From assembly GCA_025362495.1 (NCBI GenBank), contig JANYGI010000056.1, positions 36,868-100,867 on the forward strand: DNA of 64,000 nt, written 5' to 3'. A program made the position numbers and the translations under genes. Below, piece by piece: positions 1 through 6,904 of the stretch. Source of the stretch: Byssovorax sp. Lineage in GTDB: Bacteria; Myxococcota_A; Polyangia; Polyangiales; Polyangiaceae. The notes beneath the pieces were generated by a model. That model ran no database searches. It was not told the origin of the DNA and was given only the letters and a program-made list of their open reading frames with translations. Position 1 is the stretch's first letter. Each line of letters begins with the position of its first letter.

Positions 1-1374
1 CACCGCGTCTCCAGCGCCATCACCGCGCTGTGCCGCGGGGATCGCGAGCGCCCGATACTGCACCTCCTCGGCGGCGTGTTCTTCGTCGATCACTCCCTGG
101 AGATCCCCGGCGGCTGCGAGATCCAGATCGTCGGTGACGGGATGAGCACGCTGATCGAGTGGGGCACCGGGACTCCGCAGGTCGCCGCCGGCTCGCCCGG
201 GCACGACGCGGCCGAGGACGGCGCGATCTTCACGCTCCGGGCCCCCGCCCGCGCCACGATTCGTGATCTCCGCCTCGGCGCCCACGCCTACGACACCCGC
301 GCGCGCCGCGCCCGCGCCCGGGATCTCAACGCCCATCCCGGCGATCCCGTCGGTCAGGGGATCGTGATCGAGACCCGCGACGAGCCCGGCGATCAGGTCT
401 ATCTCGAGAAGGTCTATGCCGCCGTCTCCGAGAACCCCTGGCCGGGCCGGGACGACTTCACGCGCGCCCTCGTGGTCACGGGGAGCCACGTCGATGTCCG
501 GGTCGAGGGCTCGGGCTTCAGCAACGCCGCGATCGCCGTCGACGTCGACGGCGCCGGCGCCGCGTCGGGCGGCGTGCGCCTCTACGGCTGCAACTCGGGG
601 GGCAACGCCCTCTCCAGCTATCGAGTGCGCAACGGCGGCCGCCTGGTCGCCGAGGGGGTCGAGCAGGAGTCGACGGCGGGGATCGATCTCCGCGGCGGCG
701 CCGGCTCGTTCACCTTCGTCGGCGCGCGCTACGGCGTGAGCATTCCAGTCTTCTGGGACGCCGAGACCGACTCCGGCGCTCGCGAAGACCCCGTGAAAGC
801 CGCCTGGTGGGGCGCCTGGCGAGCGCAGCTCACCAGCGCGGGCCGCGGGGTGGGCGCGCTCCACGCCGGCGATTTCCGGGGATCGCTCACCCTCCTCGGC
901 GTCGACGTCGGACTCCCGATCTTCCGCGAGGCGGCTCCCTCCGATCTCACCTTCGTCTTCGGCCTTCGTTATGCGTACTCCGGCAACCGTCGTCGGCGCT
1001 GCAACGACGCTCTCGATCCTGGCCTGTGGCCGAGCGGGCTCCTGCCGACGAAGAACCCCGAGGCGGCCGACGCCTGCCGCCCGGCGTTCGAGATCAGCGG
1101 CGGGACGAGCTATGTCGTCGGGTCGGTGATGACGGGCTCACCGCTCCCGCGGACGGCGGGCTGCGCCGTCCCCTCGTTCACGCCGCAGGACCACACCTGC
1201 GAGCCGCCGCTCGAGAATCGCTTTGTCCCGGCCATGCTGGCCGATCTGCGGCGGGCCCGGCTCGGGCGGAGCAGCGCAGTGCGCGGCCCCGCCAGCACCG
1301 ACGTGCACCTCGCCCGGGTGAGCTTCTGGAGCTGGGACTCGCGCGCCGCGATCCGGATCATGAAGGTGCCTTGA
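1..1374 (+). CDS. Right-handed beta-helix (pectate-lyase-like) protein, 5' partial
   Basis: The reading frame is open from base 1 to a TGA at 1372-1374, so the gene begins outside the window and only about 457 C-terminal residues are visible. A GTG at 76 could serve as a start, but the codons before it read as protein in the same frame. The stretch LEIPGGCEIQIVGDG, followed by regularly spaced short strands such as VRLYGC, YRVRNGG and GSFTFVGA, resembles the coils of pectate-lyase-like beta-helix proteins, which bind or cut polysaccharides or serve as surface scaffolds. The last 150 residues lose the repeat pattern and contain several Cys (RRRCND, ADACRP, AGCAVP, HTCEPP), suggesting a disulfide-stabilised exported domain. 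No catalytic motif is identified, so the enzymatic role is open. Confidence 0.7.
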   Translation, partial: HRVSSAITALCRGDRERPILHLLGGVFFVDHSLEIPGGCEIQIVGDGMSTLIEWGTGTPQVAAGSPGHDAAEDGAIFTLRAPARATIRDLRLGAHAYDTRARRARARDLNAHPGDPVGQGIVIETRDEPGDQVYLEKVYAAVSENPWPGRDDFTRALVVTGSHVDVRVEGSGFSNAAIAVDVDGAGAASGGVRLYGCNSGGNALSSYRVRNGGRLVAEGVEQESTAGIDLRGGAGSFTFVGARYGVSIPVFWDAETDSGAREDPVKAAWWGAWRAQLTSAGRGVGALHAGDFRGSLTLLGVDVGLPIFREAAPSDLTFVFGLRYAYSGNRRRRCNDALDPGLWPSGLLPTKNPEAADACRPAFEISGGTSYVVGSVMTGSPLPRTAGCAVPSFTPQDHTCEPPLENRFVPAMLADLRRARLGRSSAVRGPASTDVHLARVSFWSWDSRAAIRIMKVP

Positions 1375-1518
1375 TCGTGCTCCCGGCGCGGCGCCCGCCG
1401 GCTCCGACGTGGAGACAATTCGCCCCATGAGGCGCGAACGCCGCGACTATCACGACTGGCGCGCGCTGGTTTCCCGCTCACCGCCGTGGCGCGCCGGTTG
1501 CAGCCCATCCACCGCCCA

Positions 1519-2682
1519 ATGCCACTGTTCCCGCTTCGAGCTTCCCTTCTGGGCGCCGCGCTGCTCGCGGCCGGCTGCGGCGTCCCTGCTCTCACCGTGT
1601 CTCCCGGCGGCTTGCGCAGCCCCTACACCGGCTATTCGAGCGAGAAATACGGTGACGACAAGATGTGGCTCTGTCGTCCGGATCTCCCGTTCGACGTCTG
1701 CCGGAGCGACGCCACGGCGACCGAGCTCCGCGACGATCACTCCCGCTCGGTCGTCACCGCCAGGGCGGCGCCGCGGCCGGACGTCGACTGCTTCTATGTT
1801 TACCCGACCGTGGATCTCGATCTGCTCCCCGGCAACGCCGCCGCCGACGCCACGCGGGTCCCCGCCGCGCGCGCGACGCTGAGCCAGATCACCCCGTTCA
1901 ACGGCGTCTGCTCGCTCTACGTGCCAGTCTACCGCCAGGTCACGATCGGCACCTACCTCTTCGGCCAGGGCGAGGGGCCCCGCTCCGACGTGGCCTTCTC
2001 CGACGTGCAAGACGCTTTCTTCCACTACATGGGACAGTACAACCACGGTCGCAAGGTGGTGCTCATCGGCCACTCCCAGGGCGCCGGGATCGTGGTTCGC
2101 CTGCTCCAGGACCGCTTCGAGCGCGATCCGGTGATGATGGCGCGCTTGCTCCTCGCGATGCCGATCGGCGGGCCGGTCGAGGTGCCGAAGGGCAAGACGA
2201 AAGGAGGCACCTTCGACAACCTCCCGCTCTGCACCAAGCCCGACGAGATCGGGTGTGTGATCGCCTATCAATCCCGCCCTGCCGGCGGCAAGGTCGGCAA
2301 GCCGGCGTTCGTGCCGCAGCCCGGGAACGAGATCGCCTGCGTCAACCCTGCGGCGATCGGCGACTCGGGGCCACATCGCTTCTCGCGCAGCCTGTTCCCG
2401 CTCACGATCGACTCGCGCCCCTGGCTCCAGGGGATCGAGGGCGTCGATACCCCGTTCGTGATGCTGCGCGACTACTACACCGGCGAGTGCACCGACGGGC
2501 CCGACGGGTATCGCTACCTCGCCGTCGCCGGCGCGCCCGAGCCCGGCGATCAGCGGGTGAGCACCGTCGATCTCGCCGCGTCGAGATTCAATGGCACCTT
2601 CGGGCTCCACGTCGTCGACTTCCAGTTTCCGCTCGGCGATCTCGTCGATCAGGTGGCTCGCCGGGCCAAGAAGGTGCATTGA
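1519..2682 (+). CDS. DUF3089 alpha/beta-hydrolase lipoprotein
   Basis: Predicted secreted lipoprotein of 387 residues. An in-frame GTG lies at 1486, but the ATG at 1519 puts a textbook signal sequence (MPLFPLRASLLGAALLAAGC, lipobox Cys20) at the N terminus, so this start is preferred. The mature part carries FYVYPTVD and the nucleophile elbow GHSQG, with Ser near residue 186. This is the pattern of DUF3089 proteins, a lipase/esterase-like branch of the alpha/beta-hydrolases. The substrate is unknown. A degraded copy of the 5' part of this gene occurs about 10 kb downstream at 11.47-11.63 kb (see the pseudogene entry). It is followed on the same strand by two tandem paralogues, about 70 bp after its stop. 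Confidence 0.85.
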   Translation: MPLFPLRASLLGAALLAAGCGVPALTVSPGGLRSPYTGYSSEKYGDDKMWLCRPDLPFDVCRSDATATELRDDHSRSVVTARAAPRPDVDCFYVYPTVDLDLLPGNAAADATRVPAARATLSQITPFNGVCSLYVPVYRQVTIGTYLFGQGEGPRSDVAFSDVQDAFFHYMGQYNHGRKVVLIGHSQGAGIVVRLLQDRFERDPVMMARLLLAMPIGGPVEVPKGKTKGGTFDNLPLCTKPDEIGCVIAYQSRPAGGKVGKPAFVPQPGNEIACVNPAAIGDSGPHRFSRSLFPLTIDSRPWLQGIEGVDTPFVMLRDYYTGECTDGPDGYRYLAVAGAPEPGDQRVSTVDLAASRFNGTFGLHVVDFQFPLGDLVDQVARRAKKVH

Positions 2683-2752
2683 GCCGGGCGCGGGCGCGCG
2701 CGCCTTGACATCGTGCCAGAGGTCGACTCCGATCCGCGCCGAGGGCAGATCG

Positions 2753-3853
2753 ATGGGCAAGAAAAGCGGTTCGGCCGGGCAGCGCGGGAAGAAGAAGCAC
2801 GCGCGGGAAATGGCGCGCAGGAAGGCTCCGGCCACGCGACCGCCCGCGGCTGCGGCGGCGCACGTCGGACGCTCGCGCTCCGGGTGGCTGCCCGCCGAAG
2901 AAGGGATCGAGGGGCTCGTCCGCCGCCTCGAGATTCACTACCACGAGGCAGCGCACCATGCGGCCGAGCACGCCGGCGTCTCGCCCGCCGAGCTGCCGGG
3001 TGTCCTCGTCACGCCGGCGCGGGTGGCGGCGCTCGGGACACCGGATCTGCTCGCGCGCCTCGGCGCCCTCGGCGTCACCACCGATCGCGACGCGTTCCTG
3101 GCCGCCACGGCCACCGCGGGCTCTGCTCTCCAGTTCGCGACGGAGCGCTGGTTACCGCTCCTCGGCGCCGCGGCCACGGTCCACGATCGCGACCTCGTGC
3201 GCCTCGCCGCGTGCGATCTCTGGAAGCGCTTCCGGCCCGAGGCGCCGTCCACCGAGGGGCTGCTCGACCTGTTCCAGCGGGGTTTCGCGCACGCCCGCAA
3301 GCAGGAGGACGCGGCCGCGGTGAGGTTGTGGCTCGATTTCTGGGCCGCGCTCCGCCCTCGCCTGACGGCGGATCTCCGCACGCTCGACGCGGTCAATGGC
3401 TTCTTCGGGGAAGGCTTCACCGAATTCGACACCTGGATCGAAGTGCTGATCAACGCGACGGAGGGCGTGGTCAAGGGCGAACCCGACCTCGTGCGCCGGG
3501 TCGTCGCGCTGCTCGACGAGGTCCATCAACAGCTCTCCGGCGAGCACGACGAGTACCGCAGCCTGCTCGTGAGGGATCGCGTCGGCTTGCTCTTCTGCGC
3601 CGGCGCGCGCTCCGAGGGAGAGCAGATAATGCGCGCGATCATCGCCCGCGATCCCTCGGAAACGAGCCCGTACCTCGCGCTCTCCGGCCTGCTCGCCCCG
3701 GACGAGAGCGAGGATCGCGCCGGGCTCGCCGCCGCGCTCGCGCTGCTCGAAGAGGCCGCGACGAAGCGCCGGAAAGACAGCGTGGAGTGGGCCCTCGACA
3801 TGAAGATCAGCGAGCTGCGCGAACGACTTCAGGCGCTCGGCGCGAACGCGTGA
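2753..3853 (+). CDS. Unknown protein, MGKK family, long paralogue
   Basis: A 366-residue cytoplasmic protein of unknown function. The ATG at 2753 is chosen because the next gene (3926) begins with a closely matching N terminus: MGKKSGSAGQRGKKKHA here against MGKKDSGAAQRAKKKHA there. The first 40 residues are very basic and resemble a nucleic-acid-binding or disordered tail. The rest is Ala/Leu-rich and predicted helical. It shares blocks with the neighbour: GIEGL, TPARVAAL, LLARL, TVHDRDLVRLAACDLWKRF, and a Trp-rich patch WLDFWAALRPRL. About 85 C-terminal residues (RDRVGLLFCAGARSEGEQ onward) are absent from the neighbour and look like TPR-type helices. No catalytic motif is visible. A longer in-frame extension upstream to 2591 overlaps the previous gene and is rejected. 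Confidence 0.85.
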   Translation: MGKKSGSAGQRGKKKHAREMARRKAPATRPPAAAAAHVGRSRSGWLPAEEGIEGLVRRLEIHYHEAAHHAAEHAGVSPAELPGVLVTPARVAALGTPDLLARLGALGVTTDRDAFLAATATAGSALQFATERWLPLLGAAATVHDRDLVRLAACDLWKRFRPEAPSTEGLLDLFQRGFAHARKQEDAAAVRLWLDFWAALRPRLTADLRTLDAVNGFFGEGFTEFDTWIEVLINATEGVVKGEPDLVRRVVALLDEVHQQLSGEHDEYRSLLVRDRVGLLFCAGARSEGEQIMRAIIARDPSETSPYLALSGLLAPDESEDRAGLAAALALLEEAATKRRKDSVEWALDMKISELRERLQALGANA

Positions 3854-3925
3854 GCTTGCCCGGTCATCGCCCAGCTTGACGCACGCCTCGACCTCGACTC
3901 CCTTCCCCGCGGAGAGGTCGACGCC

Positions 3926-4792
3926 ATGGGCAAGAAGGACAGCGGAGCCGCGCAGCGCGCCAAGAAAAAGCACGCCAAGGACGTCAAGCGCAAGAAGGCC
4001 GTGGCGAAGAAGCCGCGCAACGCGCCTCCGCCCGACACGGCCGCTCGCATCCGCGGCTGGAAGCCGGTCGACGAAGGCCTCGAGGGGCTCGCGCACCGCA
4101 CGGGCTATCACTTCTACTCCGCGGCCGTGAGCGCCGTCGACATCGCCGCGGCCCTCGGCGTCGCGCTGCCAGAGGCGGTGTGGACGATCCCGCGCGTCGC
4201 GGCGCTCTCCACCCCGGCTCTCCTCGCGCGCCTCGCCGAGCTCGGGATTGCCACCGATCTCGAAGCGTTCGTCGCCCTGAGCGCGCCGCTCGACTCGGCC
4301 GTGCGCCTCGCCGAAGAGGCCTGGTTCCCGCTCCGCTCCGCCTCTCCCACGCTCCACGATCGCGACTTTGCCCGCCTCGCCGCGTGCGAGCTGTGGAAGC
4401 GCTTTTGCACCGAGACGCCTTCTGCCGAAGGGCGGCTCGATCTCTACCGCCTCGTGATGGAGCGCGCCGAGGCCGGAGACGAGCCCGCGACCGTCGTCGC
4501 CTGGCTCGATCTCTGGGCGGTGATCCGCGCGCGCCTCACGCCCGAGATCCGGACGATCGCGGCGATTGACGCCCTCTTCGGCAGCCTCTTCAAGTCGTTC
4601 GACGACTGGATCGAGCTGCTCGCGGGCGCGGCCGAGATCGCCGGCGAGAGCGATCCCGGGCTGGCGCTCCGCGCGGCCGACGCGCTCCGCGAAATCTCGG
4701 AGCAGCTCTCGGAGCAGGACGGGGCCTGGAAAGAGCGGATATCGGAGGACGAAGGCGCCTTGCGTTCCCTGGCGCGAGCCGAGATCACGTAG
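3926..4792 (+). CDS. Unknown protein, MGKK family, short paralogue
   Basis: A 288-residue protein, clearly a tandem paralogue of the preceding gene. Both share the basic MGKK N terminus, the block TLHDRDFARLAACELWKRF, and the WLDLWAVIRARLTPEIRTI helix. It ends where the longer copy continues for about 85 residues, after an acidic stretch (SEQLSEQDGAWKERISEDEG). The gap between the two genes is 72 bp and the direction is the same, so a tandem duplication followed by loss or gain of the C-terminal domain is likely. No known domain is recognised. The predicted fold is all-helical and soluble, with no signal peptide or membrane segment. Confidence 0.83.
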   Translation: MGKKDSGAAQRAKKKHAKDVKRKKAVAKKPRNAPPPDTAARIRGWKPVDEGLEGLAHRTGYHFYSAAVSAVDIAAALGVALPEAVWTIPRVAALSTPALLARLAELGIATDLEAFVALSAPLDSAVRLAEEAWFPLRSASPTLHDRDFARLAACELWKRFCTETPSAEGRLDLYRLVMERAEAGDEPATVVAWLDLWAVIRARLTPEIRTIAAIDALFGSLFKSFDDWIELLAGAAEIAGESDPGLALRAADALREISEQLSEQDGAWKERISEDEGALRSLARAEIT

Positions 4793-4807
4793 ACTGCCGG
4801 GAGCCCC

Positions 4808-6559
4808 ATGCGTCGACTTCGCTCTTCTTCCTCGCTACGCGCCCTCCTCGTCATCCTCGCCGCGGGCGGCGTCGTCAGCGCCTGCAATGCGATCTTCGGG
4901 ATCGAGCCCGGTCAGCTCTCCGGCAGCTCCGCGGCGGGCACCGGCGGGAGCGCGGCGACCAGCACCGGCACCAGCGCGACGAGCACCGGCGGCGCCGCGA
5001 GCGCGACCACCGGCAGCGCCGGCGGGGCGAGCGCGACGAGCACCGGCTCGGCCAGCAGCTCGAGCACCGGCGTCGTCTTCGACTACCCGGGCGATTTACT
5101 CTGGGCATCGACACCGATGAACGCCAACGGGGCAACCTTCGGCGTGACCTACGACGCGACTGGCAACAAGCTCTTCACGGGCTCCGTCGCTCTCATCGAT
5201 CCGGCGGGGACGAGCTTCGGCGGGCCGTCGTTCCCCGCCAGCGCCGACGGCAGCAACGACGTCTTCGTCGCCAAGTACGACGCGAACGATGCCCACCTGT
5301 GGAGCCATGTCTTCCCGGGCCTCGGGAATCAATGGGGCGCCGGCATCGCGACCGACACGGGTGGGAGCGTGCTCCTCACCGGGACGCTGCTCTCCAGCGC
5401 TGACTTCGGCACGGGCTTCCTCACGGCCACGCCCCCGCCCGACGACGCCGGCGGCTACGATGGCGCCGATATCTTCGTGGCCAAGCTCTCCGCCGCCGGC
5501 CAGACGACGTGGAGCTTCGCCTTCGGCGACTCCGACGATCAATATGGCATCCGGACGGCCGTCGACAGCAAGGGCAACGTCATCGTCGCCGGCGCTGGCC
5601 GCGGGCAGATCCCGTTCACAGGGACGAACAAGGGCTATATCAACGATCCTCTGGCGCCGGGCATCTTCGTCTTCAAGCTCGGCAGCGACGGCAAGCAGGT
5701 GTGGATCTGGAAGTTCCCGGTCGACTACGACTGTCGGTTCAGCTTCTACGGGGCGCCCTGCATGCCTGTGGGCCTCGCCATCGACGCTTCGGACAACATC
5801 GTTCTGGTCACCACCTCGAAGTCCGACCGTCCCAATGCCTATGTCGGCCTGGGCGAGCCGGTCCCGAACAAGTACCGCCCGCTCGACGGCGGCCACGACA
5901 TCGCCCTCTGGAAGCTCGACGCGAACGGCGACACCCTCTGGGGCCGGGTGATCGGCGGCGACGACGCCGATCCGGCGCAGAACAGCGATCAATGGGCGAG
6001 CTCGGTCGCCGTCGATCCCGCGGGCAACATCGTGGTCGGGGGCTCGTTCTCGAAGAGCGTGCGCCTCGGCAAGAAGCCGGGAGAGCACGTGATCTCCGGC
6101 AGCTCCGCCGATCTCGATCTCTTCGTCGCCAAGCTCAGCCCGGCGGGAGATCCGCTGTGGGAGAAGGCCTTTGGCGACCTCGGCGACCAGGAGACGAAGG
6201 GGCTCGCCGTCGACGCCTCCGGCAACATCGCCCTCACCGGCGACGTGCAGTACGATCCCGCGGCCATTGGCCTCGATTTCGGGACTGGCCTCCTCGGCGC
6301 GCCGAGCGACGGCGGGATGGACATCGGGGCCGACTACTTCATCGCCAAGCTCGACCCGCAGGGCAAAGGCCTCTGGGCCAAGCGCATCTATGGCGTCTTC
6401 GAGCAACACGGCATGTCGGTCGCCCTCGACCGGTCGGACGCGCTCCATCCGGGCCGGACGCTCACGGGCGGCTGGTTCTTTGGCAACATGCCGCTCGGCG
6501 TCGCGTACACTTTCCAGGCGCCGTCGTATGCCCCGTTCCTCGCGGAGTACACGCGGTAG
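4808..6559 (+). CDS. Surface lipoprotein with SBBP-type beta-propeller repeats
   Basis: A 583-residue predicted lipoprotein. The signal sequence ends in the lipobox VSAC (Cys26) and is followed by a low-complexity Gly/Ser/Thr/Ala linker of about 60 residues (STG/TGGSA motifs), a hallmark of myxobacterial surface lipoproteins. From about residue 95 the protein consists of repeated modules of the form VDxxGNIxxxG followed by FVAKLxxxGxxLW, for example VDASGNIALTGDV and FIAKLDPQGKGLWAKRI. This is the SBBP/beta-propeller pattern, with about seven blades. The likely role is a surface scaffold or binding protein and no enzyme motif is seen. The last 40 bp and a short segment near 6271-6304 reappear in the mosaic pseudogene at 11.63-11.70 kb. 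Confidence 0.85.
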   Translation: MRRLRSSSSLRALLVILAAGGVVSACNAIFGIEPGQLSGSSAAGTGGSAATSTGTSATSTGGAASATTGSAGGASATSTGSASSSSTGVVFDYPGDLLWASTPMNANGATFGVTYDATGNKLFTGSVALIDPAGTSFGGPSFPASADGSNDVFVAKYDANDAHLWSHVFPGLGNQWGAGIATDTGGSVLLTGTLLSSADFGTGFLTATPPPDDAGGYDGADIFVAKLSAAGQTTWSFAFGDSDDQYGIRTAVDSKGNVIVAGAGRGQIPFTGTNKGYINDPLAPGIFVFKLGSDGKQVWIWKFPVDYDCRFSFYGAPCMPVGLAIDASDNIVLVTTSKSDRPNAYVGLGEPVPNKYRPLDGGHDIALWKLDANGDTLWGRVIGGDDADPAQNSDQWASSVAVDPAGNIVVGGSFSKSVRLGKKPGEHVISGSSADLDLFVAKLSPAGDPLWEKAFGDLGDQETKGLAVDASGNIALTGDVQYDPAAIGLDFGTGLLGAPSDGGMDIGADYFIAKLDPQGKGLWAKRIYGVFEQHGMSVALDRSDALHPGRTLTGGWFFGNMPLGVAYTFQAPSYAPFLAEYTR

Positions 6560-6630
6560 CGGGCGCTCTCGAGACGAGAGGCCGCGGGCGTCCGGTGAGC
6601 GCCGGACGCCGAGCGGCCCTCGCACGCAGC

Positions 6631-6900
6631 TCACGGCACCGTCTCGGCTTCATCCGCCGGCGTCGGCTCCGGAGGCGCCGCGCAGAGCTGGCTCCGCGGA
6701 GCGCACGTCGCGGGGCACCGCCCGCGCTCGCGTCGGATGGCGACGACGTTCGCCTTCGCACCCTTCGTGCAACACTCCTCCCAGAGCCGGCAGGTGCCGT
6801 CGCTGCCGTTGATGCGGTGCTCGAAGCAAGCCGTCGTCGCCGCCCCATCGCCGGGGTGCTCCGCCGAGCACTGGGCGAGATCACCGATGGCGTACGACAC
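6631..6900 (-). CDS. Small Cys-rich protein or fragment
   Basis: An 89-codon frame starting at GTG 6900, four bases after the stop of the STAND ATPase gene on the same strand, so it could be translationally coupled. It contains eight Cys (QCS, ACF, TCR, ECC, RCP, TCA, LCA), an even number that would suit four disulfides or metal sites. No signal peptide or lipobox is visible at this start, which is odd for a disulfide-rich protein. Either the N terminus is missing (degraded gene) or the Cys bind metal in the cytoplasm. Codon use is consistent with coding in this frame. The function is unrecognised and confidence is limited. Confidence 0.5.
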   Translation of the reverse strand: MSYAIGDLAQCSAEHPGDGAATTACFEHRINGSDGTCRLWEECCTKGAKANVVAIRRERGRCPATCAPRSQLCAAPPEPTPADEAETVP

Positions 6901-6904
6901 AGGA

